In this document: in pieces, positions 25,274-34,120 of the stretch
How the letters are laid out: each line of letters begins with the position of its first letter
Position numbering within the stretch: position 1 is the stretch's first letter
Assembly (NCBI RefSeq): GCF_027247405.1
Contig: NZ_CP097463.1
Location: 248,001-312,000 of the forward strand
DNA length: 64,000 nucleotides
Source: Jatrophihabitans cynanchi
Lineage (GTDB): Bacteria; Actinomycetota; Actinomycetes; Mycobacteriales; Jatrophihabitantaceae
Reading direction: 5' to 3'
Program-made: the position numbers and the translations under genes
The notes under the pieces: model-generated
Told to the model about the DNA's origin: nothing
Seen by the model: only the letters and a program-made list of their open reading frames with translations
Database searches by the model: none

Positions 25274-25566
25274 ATGGGCCTCGACGATGATCGGTGCGCT
25301 CTGCGCCGATCCCACGTCCGGGCGGTGAACTGCGCGCGCCCGGCGACCGACCCGACCTACCCCGGCGACGAAGCGCTGCAGGCGATGGCGCCTGAGCGAG
25401 TGTCGACGATCGGCGCAGGCCCTCCTCGGCACCGACCAGGCCCCACTGCATATCGTCGCGTTCTTCCCGCCCGAACCAAGCCTGGACCATCGGCCGCCGC
25501 GACGAGCATTGCCTGCTCGTCGACCGTGCGAAAGACATCACCGGCGACATCCGATCCGACAACTGA
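25274..25566 (+). pseudogene. decayed septum-formation-family gene remnant
   Basis: The 430 bp between the MerR gene and the VOC gene contain no intact gene. Successive pieces of a septum-formation-type (PF13845-like) domain can be read in different plus-strand frames: SHVRAVNCARPATDPTYPGD with EALQAMA, then ALLGTDQAPLHIVAFFPPEP, then AWTIGRRDEHCLLVDRAKDI with TGDIRSDN and a stop at 25566. The order and spacing match the family pattern (a Cys-Pro-His segment, YPG-x-EA, a C-terminal W-x2-G-DR-x4-CLL). At least two frameshifts are needed, and no start codon with a ribosome site is seen. It is a remnant rather than a gene. Confidence 0.55.
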
Positions 25567-25615
25567 CTGATCCACCCAACCGGGCTGTGACAGTGCCGGC
25601 TGCCAGGATGTGCTG

Positions 25616-25990
25616 ATGAGCAGCCGTATCGCCGCCCTAGCCATCGACGCCCTCGAGCCGCGCCTTGTCGCGGATTTCTGGCGGGCGGCGCTCGGCTGGC
25701 GCGAGGTGTCCGACGACGCCGAGGGCATCACCATCGCGCCGCCGGACGGCGAGTGGCCGACGATCGACGTCTTCGCGGTGCCGGAGCGCAAGAGCGTGAA
25801 GAACCGCCTGCACCTGGACCTGCGCGCCGATGGATGCAGCACCGCGGAGGAGTTGCAACGCCTGCTGAACCTCGGTGCCCGGCGAGCAGATGTGGGACAG
25901 GGCGAGGACGTCAGCTGGGTCGTCCTCGCCGATCCCGAGGGCAACGAGTTCTGCCTGCTGGCACGCACCGTGCAGGACGTGGGCCAGTAA
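25616..25990 (+). CDS. VOC superfamily protein (glyoxalase-like domain)
   Basis: A 124-residue single-domain protein of the vicinal oxygen chelate fold: ALEPRLVADFWRAALGW at the start, a central strand with KNRLHLDLRAD whose His would be a metal ligand, and the C-terminal DPEGNEFCLLA motif that supplies the Glu ligand. This is the compact Glyoxalase_6-like subgroup common in actinobacteria, whose substrates are mostly unknown. ATG at 25616 has AGGA 7 nt upstream; a GTG two codons earlier is also possible. It is monocistronic and followed by a terminator-like hairpin shared with the convergent aldolase gene. Confidence 0.85.
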   Translation: MSSRIAALAIDALEPRLVADFWRAALGWREVSDDAEGITIAPPDGEWPTIDVFAVPERKSVKNRLHLDLRADGCSTAEELQRLLNLGARRADVGQGEDVSWVVLADPEGNEFCLLARTVQDVGQ

Positions 25991-26100
25991 CGCGGCCGGA
26001 ACGCCTCGCAGGGTGCCGACCCGCACTACTGTTTCGCCGGCTCGGGCGGAGCGTTGTACGACGCGTCCGTCGAGCCGACACTGGCGGCGACGCGTCACGA

Positions 26101-26124
26101 GGCGTGCAACCGAGGTTGCACGCC
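26101..26124. terminator. bidirectional terminator-like hairpin
   Basis: GGCGTGCAAC pairs perfectly with GTTGCACGCC around the 4-nt loop CGAG. It lies between the convergent VOC (ends 25990) and aldolase (ends 26169) genes. There is no T-tract on either strand, as is usual for actinobacterial terminators. Confidence 0.6.
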
Positions 26125-26168
26125 GGCGCCGGCAAGCGGCGGCCGGGTACGAGGCTTGCTCGGCCGGA

Positions 26169-26951
26169 TCAGTCGAGCAGGTCGGGTTGTTCCTTGATGA
26201 TCTGCAGCCACATCGGCTGGAAGTTGTACCAGCTGAACGGCATCTCCTCCGCGAGGTTCGTGGCAACGTCGTGGTCGATCAGCTTCGGCTCGCCGGCGGC
26301 CATCGCGGCCAGTTGGATCCGGGCGCTGCGTTCGAAGATCCAGAAGCGATACGCGGCAGCCTCCACGCTCTCGCCCACGGTGAGCAGGCCGTGGTTCTGC
26401 AGTACGGCAGCCTTGTGCCGCTCCCCCAACGCGGCCGCGATCAGCCGTCCCTCTGACTGGTCGATCACCGGCCCGTCGAAGCGCTCGAACACCACGTGCC
26501 GGTTGTAGAACTTGCAGGCCTCCTGGGTGATGGGCAGCAGCGGTAGGCCGAGCGCTGCCAGCGCCTTGCCGTAGACGGAATGCGCGTGCGCCACGCCCAT
26601 CACATCGGGTCGCGCATCGTGGATCGGCGCGTGGATGTTGAACGCGGCAAGGTTGATCGGCCGGTCGCCCTCGACGACGTCACCGTCGGAGTTCACCAGC
26701 AGCAGGGACGACACGTCACACAGCGCGAACGGAACGCCGAACGGGTTGACCCAGAAGTGATCCGGGAACTGTGGGTCGCGCACGGTGATGTGCCCGGCCG
26801 TGCCCTCGTCGAACCCGAACTTGGCGAACAGCCGCAGCGCGCCGGCCAAGCGCTGCTTGCGGTACGTCCGCTCGTCGCCGACCGACTCGAAGATCGGCGG
26901 ACCCTGCAGTGGACGCTTCGAACGGCCGCTCTCCTGCAGGTACCTGGTCAT
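26169..26951 (-). CDS. class II aldolase/adducin family protein
   Basis: A 260-residue protein. ATG at 26951 precedes MTRYLQESGRSKRPLQ and the domain begins at about residue 30 (RLAGALRLFAKFGFDEGTAG). HITVRDP holds an expected active-site strand. The zinc-binding His pair is in GVAHAHSVYGKAL and a third His in LQNHGLLTVG. Family members cleave sugar phosphates (fuculose- or ribulose-phosphate type) or decarboxylate related substrates. This longer, actinobacterial and proteobacterial subgroup has no assigned substrate. It has no sugar kinase or isomerase neighbours, and the 200 bp upstream are intergenic. Confidence 0.88.
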   Translation of the reverse strand: MTRYLQESGRSKRPLQGPPIFESVGDERTYRKQRLAGALRLFAKFGFDEGTAGHITVRDPQFPDHFWVNPFGVPFALCDVSSLLLVNSDGDVVEGDRPINLAAFNIHAPIHDARPDVMGVAHAHSVYGKALAALGLPLLPITQEACKFYNRHVVFERFDGPVIDQSEGRLIAAALGERHKAAVLQNHGLLTVGESVEAAAYRFWIFERSARIQLAAMAAGEPKLIDHDVATNLAEEMPFSWYNFQPMWLQIIKEQPDLLD

Positions 26952-27089
26952 TGGCCGACGATAAGCCCGGCCCGTGCGCGCCACACTGTGCCCGCGCAGC
27001 GCAATCGAGGCGCGCCGCTGGCCCCGCAGCACAGTCGCAGCATTCGCGGTGCGCGGCCGGAACCCGCTGGTCCGTCGGGACCGCCGACA

Positions 27090-27101
27090 GGCCGTTCGGC
27101 C
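27090..27101. promoter_or_regulatory. short palindrome in the divergent gap between aldolase and membrane-protein genes
   Basis: GGCCG-TT-CGGCC within AGGCCGTTCGGCCCTA, about 50 bp before the membrane-protein gene. It resembles the half-site pattern of actinobacterial DevR-type stress promoters only loosely. It could be an operator or a small hairpin. The rest of the gap (26952-27149) holds nothing recognisable. Confidence 0.25.
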
Positions 27102-27149
27102 CTACCCCGGGCGCGCACCGTGCAATAGACCGGAACCGGGGTGGTCACC

Positions 27150-28169
27150 ATGATTGGGTCACTGATCGTCTTGCTCGTTGTCGGCGCCGCGGTTGCGGGG
27201 TTCGCAGCGTGGATGCGACAGAGTCGGCCGGAGCCGTCACCTGACGCGACGGTTGAGCGCGCCCAGCCGCGGCGTGTCTCGCTGCTGATGGAGGCGGTCG
27301 GCTACATCGGCACGATCTTGGTGCTCGCCGGCGCGTTCGCCTTCGCGCAGCAGCACTGGAGGGACCTCAGCGAGGGCGGGCGCCTTGCGGTACTCGCCGT
27401 CGCCACCTTGGTCTTTCTCGCTCTCGGCATCGTCACCTGGTCCTCGGCCGAGCCGGCGCTGCGCCGGTTGGCCGCGGTGACCTGGGGCGTCTCGGTAGCG
27501 GCCTTCGCGGGTTCGGTCGGCATGGTGAACATCCTTGTCGACACGAGCGGGAAGACGTCGTTCCTGACGATCGCGACCACCACCGCCGCCTACGCGGTCA
27601 TCCTGTGGGTGCTGCATCAGCACGGTGTCCAGCAGGCGTTCGCGTTCGGCGCCTTGTGCGTCGCAGTCGGGTCGATCGTCAACTACGTCGTGACCGACGC
27701 GAGCGGCTGGATGATCGCGGTACCGCTGTGGGCGCTGGGAGCGGCCTGGGCTGCGGCGGGATGGTGGCGTCGCATCAGCCCGTGGTTCGTGGCGTTCCCG
27801 CTCGGGCTTCTGCTCGCCCTCATCACGCCGGCGAGCATCGAGCACCCGAGCGGGCTGCGGTTCGGGCTCGGAATCGCTACGGCTGCCGCGGTGATGGCAC
27901 TCGCTGTCATCGCTAGGCTCGCCCCCGTCCTGGCAATGGGAGCCGTTGGCGGGCTCGGCTACGTCATCGGCGCCGTCACCTACTACTTCGGTGACACCTT
28001 GGGCGTGCCCGCCTCGCTCGCGATCGCCGGGCTCCTGATCCTCGCGATGGCCGCCGCAGCCGCGCACTGGGGCTGGTTCGGGCACCGTCGGCAGCGTCCG
28101 GATGGCCACCACCAGCGTCCGGAAGCCGGCCGGCGCGGTCGGGTCCGATCCACCACTCGTCAGCCCTGA
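27150..28169 (+). CDS. multi-pass membrane protein (DUF2157-like)
   Basis: A 339-residue protein. One N-terminal helix is followed by a charged linker and then a bundle of about nine hydrophobic helices starting near residue 50 (EAVGYIGTILVLAGAFAFAQ, with QHWRDLSEGGRLAVLAVATL). The helix pair around an x-W-x2-L-s-x2-g-R loop is reminiscent of DUF2157 membrane proteins. The last 25 residues are basic and low-complexity. The start is ATG 27150, with a G-rich stretch about 8 nt upstream; GTG 27141 is an in-frame alternative. The function is unknown. It has no co-directional neighbour within 130 bp. Confidence 0.65.
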   Translation: MIGSLIVLLVVGAAVAGFAAWMRQSRPEPSPDATVERAQPRRVSLLMEAVGYIGTILVLAGAFAFAQQHWRDLSEGGRLAVLAVATLVFLALGIVTWSSAEPALRRLAAVTWGVSVAAFAGSVGMVNILVDTSGKTSFLTIATTTAAYAVILWVLHQHGVQQAFAFGALCVAVGSIVNYVVTDASGWMIAVPLWALGAAWAAAGWWRRISPWFVAFPLGLLLALITPASIEHPSGLRFGLGIATAAAVMALAVIARLAPVLAMGAVGGLGYVIGAVTYYFGDTLGVPASLAIAGLLILAMAAAAAHWGWFGHRRQRPDGHHQRPEAGRRGRVRSTTRQP

Positions 28170-28263
28170 ACGGGCGTGACCCCGGCGTGATCTTGTTGCA
28201 CAGGGCGGCTGCGCAACAGGATCAGCGCGCAAACCCGACCGGCCGGACGCTTCACCGCGATAT

Positions 28264-28291
28264 GCAATAACTGTTGCGCAAGAATTATTGC
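28264..28291. promoter_or_regulatory. operator candidate of the ArsR-type regulator
   Basis: GCAATAA (28264-28270) and TTATTGC (28285-28291) form a 7-bp inverted repeat around the palindrome TTGCGCAA. The whole lies 19 bp before the regulator ATG and is strikingly AT-richer than its surroundings. A related inverted pair, TGTTGC (28194-28199) and GCAACA (28213-28218), lies about 70 bp upstream. It could be a second site or a weak terminator of the preceding gene. Confidence 0.5.
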
Positions 28292-28310
28292 GCGTTGTAC
28301 TGTCCGCGCC

Positions 28311-28907
28311 ATGGCCAAGATCTCCGACCCCAAGGCGATGCGGGCACTTGCCCATCCGCTGCGGATCCAACTGCTGGAGCTGGTGGTCGCCCGCGGCCGC
28401 GCGACAGCGACCGAGCTCGCCGAGGCGCTGGGCGACAGCGTGGCGAACTGCTCGTTCCACCTGCGCAAGCTTGCCGAGTTCGGCTATCTCGAGCGGGCCG
28501 ACGACGCGACAGGGCGCGAAAAGCCGTGGCGCGCAACGGATCCCCTGCAGGACCTGGCGCCCAGCCCACAGGATCCGGACGCACAGCTGGCCTCGTCGGC
28601 AGTGCGGTCCGCCGTCCGGGAGTGGGACTTCGCCCGGATGCAAGCGGCCGAGGGACGCGCCGACCCGCCCGCCTGGGAGGGCGCGACCTTTCAACAGGGC
28701 GCGACCCTGTTCATCACCGCGGACGAGGCGCGGAGCATCGGCGACACGCTGGCTGCCCTGCTTGCGCCGTTCCACGAGCGGCTGACCGATCCGGCGAAGC
28801 GGCCGGCCGGGGTGGGCGCCGTCCGCCTGTTCGCCGCCACCACCTACCTGCCGGAGTACCAGGATCTGCTCGACCGCGACCTGCGTGACCGGAACGTGGA
28901 GCGGTGA
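28311..28907 (+). CDS. ArsR-like winged-helix regulator
   Basis: A 198-residue protein with an ArsR/HTH_20-type domain in its first 75 residues: DPKAMRALAHPLRIQLLELV, then the recognition helix region TELAEALGDSVANCSFHLRK and the wing LERADDATGREKPWRATDP. The remaining 120 residues are mainly helical without a metal-binding Cys cluster, so metal sensing is unlikely and an organic ligand more probable. The gene overlaps the MFS transporter gene by four bases (GTGA). It is therefore probably the local repressor of that exporter, acting on the AT-rich inverted repeats just upstream. Confidence 0.88.
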   Translation: MAKISDPKAMRALAHPLRIQLLELVVARGRATATELAEALGDSVANCSFHLRKLAEFGYLERADDATGREKPWRATDPLQDLAPSPQDPDAQLASSAVRSAVREWDFARMQAAEGRADPPAWEGATFQQGATLFITADEARSIGDTLAALLAPFHERLTDPAKRPAGVGAVRLFAATTYLPEYQDLLDRDLRDRNVER

Positions 28908-30136
28908 AGCAGCTGTTGCAGGTGGCGCAGTTCCGCCGGCTGTTGGGTGCCTGGACGGTCGGCAACTTTGCGGACAGCGCCCTGTTCCTCACCCTCGCGG
29001 TCTGGGCGAAGGACCTGACCGGCTCCAGCGGCGCCGCCGGGCTGGTGTTCTTCTTCCTCGGCGCCCCGGTGCTCGCCGGCCCGCTGTTCGGGTTGCTGGC
29101 CGACCGGGTGCGCCGCCGTCCGCTGCTGATCGCCGGGAACCTGCTGTCCGCGGGCTCAGTGCTGGGCCTCCTGGCCGTGCACTCGGCAGCGGACGTGTGG
29201 CTGCTGTACGTGGTGACCGTCGGCTACGGAGGGCTCGGGGTGCTCAACGGCGCCGCCATGTCCGGGCTGCTGCGCACCGTGCTCACCGACGACCAGCTCG
29301 GCCCCGCGAACGCGCTGTTCTCGACGATCGACCAAGGCCTGCGCATCCTCACGCCGCTGGTGGGCGCTGCGCTCTACGCGGTGTGGGGCGGACCGGCGCT
29401 GGCGGTAGCCGTGGCGGTCATGCTCGTCGCGACCGCCGGCGGACTCGCCCTGGTGCGGGTCCGCGAACCGAAGCCCGCAGGCGACCTGGCCGGAGCTGCC
29501 GACGCGGACGCCGGGTGGCGGGCGCTCGCAGCCGGGCTGTCACACCTGCGTCGCACCCCGGTGCTGCGCGACATCGTCACCGGGCTCGCGGTCGCGCTCA
29601 GCGTCGTCGGCCTGTTCGACTCGCTGCTGTTCGCCGTGGTGCAGCACGGCCTGCACCGGTCGCCGGAGTTCTTCGGCGTGCTGATGAGCGCGCAGGGCGC
29701 CGGCTCGATCCTTGGCGGCGTCACGGCTGTCGCCACGATGGGGCGCGTCGGCGCCACCCGGACCGTGGGCATCGCACTGACCACGCTTGCGGCAGGCAGC
29801 GTCCCGTTCCTGTCCGGCAGCGTCCCGCTGGTGCTGTTGGGCGAGGTTGCCGCCGGGACGGCGATCCCGTGGGTCTTCGTCGCGCTGGCGACGACCCGCC
29901 AGCAGCTGACGCCGAATCACCTGCAGGGCCGGACGGCCGCAGCCACCGGCCTCGCGCTGCAGGCGCCACAGCTGGTGTCCACCGGCGTGGGGGCGGCGCT
30001 GGTCGCGCTCGTGGACTACCGGCTGCTGATCGTGCTCGCCGCGGTGGTGATCGGCCTCGCCGGCCTCTGGCTGCTGCGCGCCGCCGGCGCGCGGGCAAGC
30101 ACCCCCGAGCCCGCGGCGCAGGTGGTCACCGGCTGA
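28904..30136 (+). CDS. MFS efflux transporter
   Basis: A 410-residue major facilitator protein with about 11-12 hydrophobic helices. It begins [20 protein letters not shown], the usual opening of the drug/enterobactin-type exporters (MFS_3-like), and has the loop 2-3 motif [14 protein letters not shown] second half starts near residue 210 after a charged loop. GTG at 28904 overlaps the stop of the ArsR-like regulator, so regulator and exporter are translated together. The substrate is unknown; the pairing suggests inducible export of a toxic small molecule. Confidence 0.88.
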   Translation: MKQLLQVAQFRRLLGAWTVGNFADSALFLTLAVWAKDLTGSSGAAGLVFFFLGAPVLAGPLFGLLADRVRRRPLLIAGNLLSAGSVLGLLAVHSAADVWLLYVVTVGYGGLGVLNGAAMSGLLRTVLTDDQLGPANALFSTIDQGLRILTPLVGAALYAVWGGPALAVAVAVMLVATAGGLALVRVREPKPAGDLAGAADADAGWRALAAGLSHLRRTPVLRDIVTGLAVALSVVGLFDSLLFAVVQHGLHRSPEFFGVLMSAQGAGSILGGVTAVATMGRVGATRTVGIALTTLAAGSVPFLSGSVPLVLLGEVAAGTAIPWVFVALATTRQQLTPNHLQGRTAAATGLALQAPQLVSTGVGAALVALVDYRLLIVLAAVVIGLAGLWLLRAAGARASTPEPAAQVVTG

Positions 30137-30151
30137 GACGCACTTGCGCAG

Positions 30152-31876
30152 CTACCCGGGCGCGCCCGCGCGAGGGCGGCGGTAAGGAGCGTGGCAAACG
30201 GCGCGCTGGTTCGCGTCCTCGCGCTCCCGACCGGGGACACGGCCGGATTCAGCGGCGGGCCGGTGCTCGGCTGCCTCGATGCCCCGGTCACCGACCACGC
30301 AGTCGCGTCCGTTGCGCTTGGCGGTGTACAGGTTGCGGTCGGCACCGGCCAGCAAGATGCCCGGGGACGTCGAGCCGGTTGTCGCCGTGCTGACGCCGAT
30401 CGACACGGTCACCGGGATCGCTCCGGTGACCGGGCTCCAGTCGTGCTCGCGGACGGCGGCGCACACCTGTTCGCACACCTGCACCACCTGGGACGGCCCG
30501 AGATGCGGCAGCAGCAGTGCGAACTCCTCGCCGCCCAACCGGCCCACCACCGCCGGCTGCCCCGCGGACTGCTCCAACAGCCGGCCGAGGATCTGCAACA
30601 CCTCGTCGCCACGCTCATGGGACAGCTCGTCGTTGATCCGCTTGAAGTGGTCGGCGTCGACGATGGCGGCCGACATCGCGGTGCCGTCGCGATGGGCGAT
30701 TCCGCACATCCGGAACAGCTCCTCGTCGAGGAAGCGCCGGTTCGGCAAGCCGGTCAGCGGATCGTGATAGGCCAGTTCTCGGAAGCGCCGCACATCGCGG
30801 GAGGCCTGTTCGACCTCGTAGGCCGCCTCGACCAGGTGGGCGTGCCGTTGCGCATCTTCGCTGCGCGCGCGGGACGCGAGCGCGCGGAACTGCACGTAGC
30901 TGCTGAAGGCCTGCGCGAAGGCGCCCTGCGCGGCGTGCCAGAGCGCGCGTTCCTCGTGCACCTGGGCCTGGCTGGCCAGCAGGTCACCTCGTGCGGCCTC
31001 GTGATGGGCCAGGTCGAGCAATGCGGCGGCTTCGGCGAAATTCTCCTGCCGACGGTGGATCGCCGCGGCGGCGATGAGGCAGTCCGCCCGCGCGGTCGGC
31101 TCGCCGAGCTCGATCTGGGAATCTTCCTCGAGCACCGGGGCGAGCGTGTGCAATGCGGCCTCGAAGTCCTCGTGCAGGACCTGCACCCGGGCAATGGTGT
31201 CGAGCATGACGGCTTTCAGCGGCTTCGCGAACCGACGGGACAGCAACAGCATCTCGATCACGTGCTGCATCGCCTCGGGCCGCTCGCCGACCGTGTAGTG
31301 GTGCCACGCCTTGTTGTTGTGGATGACCAGGGCGGCGCTGATGTCGTGACCGGCGAGCGCTAGATCCAACACCTCGGCGTACCAGCGGTCCCCCTCCGGG
31401 GTGCCCGCACCCGCCCCGACCGCGGCCATCAACATGTGGTCGATGCGGATGCCGAGCGGCGCGTTCTCCTCCAGCAGCCGGACGCAGTGCACGCCTTCGA
31501 CAAGCGTGGTCGCGGTGTCCCCGATCGCGAACGCCACCGTCGACAGGACGAACGCGCTGCGCGCCTGCAGGTATGTCTCGCCACAGCGCTCGGCCCAGGT
31601 ACCGACCTCCTGGGCGATGGCGGTCGCCGTGCCCAGGTCACCGTTGCGGCACGCGAAGTCTGCCGTGACCAGCTCCGCCCGCTTCTCCAGCGTCAGCCAG
31701 CCGGCAGCCTTCGCGACTCCCCCCAAGAACTTGGCGGCATCGAGCGTCTCGTCGACGTACTGAGCGCGGGCAGCCTCCATCTCCCACATGAGCGACTCGA
31801 TCTGCGCATAGCTGAGCTCGCCCCGGCTGGTCACGCCGTCCCACGGCGCCGCGGGACGGATCAGGGCAGAGGTCAC
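30152..31876 (-). CDS. GGDEF-domain protein with N-terminal TPR-like repeats (diguanylate cyclase)
   Basis: A 574-residue soluble protein. About 350 residues of paired helices resembling tetratricopeptide repeats (for example QARSAFVLSTVAFAIGDTAT) lead through a short coiled coil to a GGDEF domain at 365-525. The domain has the full start HDPLTGLPNRRFLDEEL, metal-binding Asp408 with DHFKRINDE, and the active-site loop GGEEF at 448-452, so it should be able to make c-di-GMP. The RxxD inhibitory site nine residues before the loop is absent. The last 45 residues are basic low complexity. It converges on the MFS gene with a 15-bp gap. Together with the PilZ protein at 20.2-20.9 kb it indicates c-di-GMP signalling in this organism. 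Confidence 0.88.
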   Translation of the reverse strand: MTSALIRPAAPWDGVTSRGELSYAQIESLMWEMEAARAQYVDETLDAAKFLGGVAKAAGWLTLEKRAELVTADFACRNGDLGTATAIAQEVGTWAERCGETYLQARSAFVLSTVAFAIGDTATTLVEGVHCVRLLEENAPLGIRIDHMLMAAVGAGAGTPEGDRWYAEVLDLALAGHDISAALVIHNNKAWHHYTVGERPEAMQHVIEMLLLSRRFAKPLKAVMLDTIARVQVLHEDFEAALHTLAPVLEEDSQIELGEPTARADCLIAAAAIHRRQENFAEAAALLDLAHHEAARGDLLASQAQVHEERALWHAAQGAFAQAFSSYVQFRALASRARSEDAQRHAHLVEAAYEVEQASRDVRRFRELAYHDPLTGLPNRRFLDEELFRMCGIAHRDGTAMSAAIVDADHFKRINDELSHERGDEVLQILGRLLEQSAGQPAVVGRLGGEEFALLLPHLGPSQVVQVCEQVCAAVREHDWSPVTGAIPVTVSIGVSTATTGSTSPGILLAGADRNLYTAKRNGRDCVVGDRGIEAAEHRPAAESGRVPGREREDANQRAVCHAPYRRPRAGAPG

Positions 31877-32191
31877 GCTGTATTTATCGGCTCCCGAGCA
31901 GCAGAGTTGATGCTGGTTCGCGCTGCCACTTGATCATGCGGCGCGCACCGCGCGCGCCGCCGAGGCGGCATCCTCAGCCGTACCGGGACGAGCGCGACGA
32001 CCAGCAGCGCCGCGGCGGCGAGGAACGACACCTGGATCGCCCGCGGCGCGTCGCCGGTCAATAGGTAAATCCTCCCGAGCGCAGCCACGCCGAGTGTTGG
32101 CGCCGAGTTGTTGGACGGCGTTCAACCGGCTGGCTGCGGGCCCGTTCTCGTGCGGGCGCACCCGGGACAGCGCCGCGGCGACGTCGGTGCC
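31873..32191 (-). pseudogene. C-terminal remnant of a DHA2-type MFS transporter
   Basis: The 530 bp between the GGDEF gene and the Gly-rich surface-protein gene contain no intact gene. On the minus strand, GTDVAAALSRVRPHENGPAA and SRLNAVQQLGANT read in one frame to about 32094. The sequence then continues in another as LGVAALGRIYLLTGD, with AIQVSFLAAAALLVVALVPV and a basic end. This is the usual end of DHA2 (EmrB/QacA-like) transporters, with a NAVQQLG helix and last hydrophobic helix, split by a frameshift. Everything upstream of about 32200 is unreadable as transporter. The fragment is a decayed 3-prime end. Confidence 0.55.
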
Positions 32192-32408
32192 GTGCCGGCC
32201 GGCCCCGTCCGATTCGCGCGCTGGCTGAAGAGCCGGCCCACTGCGGCGGCGCGACAGCTGCCGGCGGGCAGGTGAAGGAACACCGGTACTTGGTAGTGCA
32301 TCGAGTCGGGCTGTGGCAGCATGCGTACGGTCTCCATCCGCGCGTAGATGCCGGCGGCCACGGCGATGATCCGCGATGTGCCCCAACCGCGCTAGATCGG
32401 AGTAACTG

Positions 32409-33908
32409 GTGAGCTGTCATCCCTCGTCGGCGGGCTCGCGTGCTCGCCTTGTCGCCGCCTTCGCCGCGGCGGGCGCCGCTACCGCTGCTGTCTGGCTGGT
32501 GAGTCCGGTGACCGCCGGAGCGGTACCGCCAAGTTGCAGCGCAGGGCAGTGCACTGTGAGCTTCGCTGTGACGGGTGCGCCGCAGTTGTGGACCGTGCCG
32601 GCCGGCGTGGGGTCGATCACCGTGGTGGTGGCCGGTGGAACGGGCGGCAGCGCGCCGTCCCAATTCGGCTCGCCGGGAACGGGAGGGGCCGGCGGGCAAG
32701 TCACCGCGACCCTGCCGGTGACCGGTGGCGACACGCTGTCGATAGTGGTCGGGGCCGCAGGCGCTGACGGCGTCGCGAACTCGGGCACCGCGGCGGCCGG
32801 CGGCTACGGCGGTGGTGGTGACGCCGGCACGATGTCCCCGGTCCCTGCGACACCCGGCGGCGCCGGCGGCGGCGGCTCGTTCATCTTCGACACGACCAAC
32901 GCATCGCCCGATCTGCTGGTCGCCGCCGGCGGCGGCGGAGGGGGCAACGAGACGATCGACGGCGGCTGCACCGGCGGCTCGGGCGGCTCTGGGGCAGCCG
33001 CAGGAGCTTCCGGGTCCGGTTTCGGCTGTTTCCCCTCTATGAGCGGCGGCGCGGCTACCACGACCGATCCCGGTGCTGCGGGCTCTGGCAGCGCAGCCGA
33101 CGGTTCTGCAGGTGCGGCATCGCCGGCAACCAGTCCGACCTCGCTCGGGCTCGGCGGCGCCGGTGCGGCCAACCCCGCAGGCGACTCGGCGTTCGGGACC
33201 GGCGGCGGTGGCGGCGGCGGCTACTTCGGCGGTGGCGGCGGCGGTACTGACGGGCCGGGCGGCATCACCGGTGCGGGCGGGGGCGGCTCCGGATTCCTGG
33301 CAGCAGCCGCCACCTCGGTCACGGCCGCGGCCAATACCGCGGGCGACGGGTCGGTCACGATCAGCTACCTGGAGCCCCTCGCTACGACGGCGACGCTGAC
33401 GGCCTCGCCGGCCACGGTGGTAGCCGCCGCGCCCACCACCTTCACCGCAACGATCATCCCCGCGAGCGGAACCACGGACCCGATCGGAACGGTCAGCTTC
33501 ACCGACGGTTCCACTGTGCTGGGCACCGCCACCCTCAGCTCCGGCCGCGCGACATTGACCGCCACGCTGTCCGTCGGAACACACCACGTCACGGCCACCT
33601 ACAGCGGTGCGACCGGCTTCCTGTCCTCGACATCGGCTCCGCTCACGTTCACCGTCACGCCGGCCCAGGTCGCTACCTCGACGCACGCCTCCAGCACCAG
33701 CCCCGCGGCAACCCCTCCGACGACGCCTCCGACAACGCCTCCGACCGCGCCTCCGACCGCGCCCACGCCAGCTTCCGCCGGGCTGTCCCTTGCGGCCACC
33801 GGGGTACCGACCGGACAGCTCAGCGTGATCGGAATCGCGGCGATCACCCTCGGCGGTGGCCTCGTCATCCTCGCAACCTCACGCCGGCGCCGCGGAAAAC
33901 ACAGCTAG
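32409..33908 (+). CDS. Gly-rich, Ig-like cell-wall protein with LAATG class E sortase motif
   Basis: A 499-residue secreted protein. GTG at 32409 has GGAG 6 nt upstream. A signal peptide (about 1-38) is followed by a glycine-rich beta domain (about 45-320) with many GGGG runs, TVPAGVGSITVVVAGGTGG near its start and DGSVTISY at its end. One Ig-like (Big_3-type) domain spans about 325-415 (GTVSFTDGSTVLGTATLSSG). A Pro/Thr-rich stalk (TPPTTPPTTPPTAPPTAP) is followed by LAATG at 461-465, a hydrophobic helix and a basic tail. LAxTG is the motif used by actinobacterial class E sortases, so the protein is probably wall-anchored. No sortase gene is nearby. Confidence 0.85.
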   Translation: MSCHPSSAGSRARLVAAFAAAGAATAAVWLVSPVTAGAVPPSCSAGQCTVSFAVTGAPQLWTVPAGVGSITVVVAGGTGGSAPSQFGSPGTGGAGGQVTATLPVTGGDTLSIVVGAAGADGVANSGTAAAGGYGGGGDAGTMSPVPATPGGAGGGGSFIFDTTNASPDLLVAAGGGGGGNETIDGGCTGGSGGSGAAAGASGSGFGCFPSMSGGAATTTDPGAAGSGSAADGSAGAASPATSPTSLGLGGAGAANPAGDSAFGTGGGGGGGYFGGGGGGTDGPGGITGAGGGGSGFLAAAATSVTAAANTAGDGSVTISYLEPLATTATLTASPATVVAAAPTTFTATIIPASGTTDPIGTVSFTDGSTVLGTATLSSGRATLTATLSVGTHHVTATYSGATGFLSSTSAPLTFTVTPAQVATSTHASSTSPAATPPTTPPTTPPTAPPTAPTPASAGLSLAATGVPTGQLSVIGIAAITLGGGLVILATSRRRRGKHS

Positions 33909-34043
33909 CGGCGTGCGGCAACCGGACGGCCAGACGAACGGCACGGGGCACGGCCCGCGCGTAGGCGTCGTTGGCATGATGCCGGCACGCAAAGCTTTGC
34001 TTCGAAGGGCATCTAGACGCCTCCCACGGTCGTAAGGCCGATC

Positions 34044-34074
34044 GCCCCGGGCACCCACGTGGAGTGCCCGGGGC
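34044..34074. terminator. strong hairpin between convergent genes
   Basis: GCCCCGGGCAC and GTGCCCGGGGC form an 11-bp perfect stem with a 9-nt loop. It lies between the end of the Gly-rich surface-protein gene (33908, plus) and the end of nrdJ (34209, minus). A bidirectional terminator is the likely role. No T-tract is present. Confidence 0.6.
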
Positions 34075-34120
34075 CGGCCGTACGTCATCCGCCGCTGGAA
34101 CCGGGTCCAGCGGGACGCGC

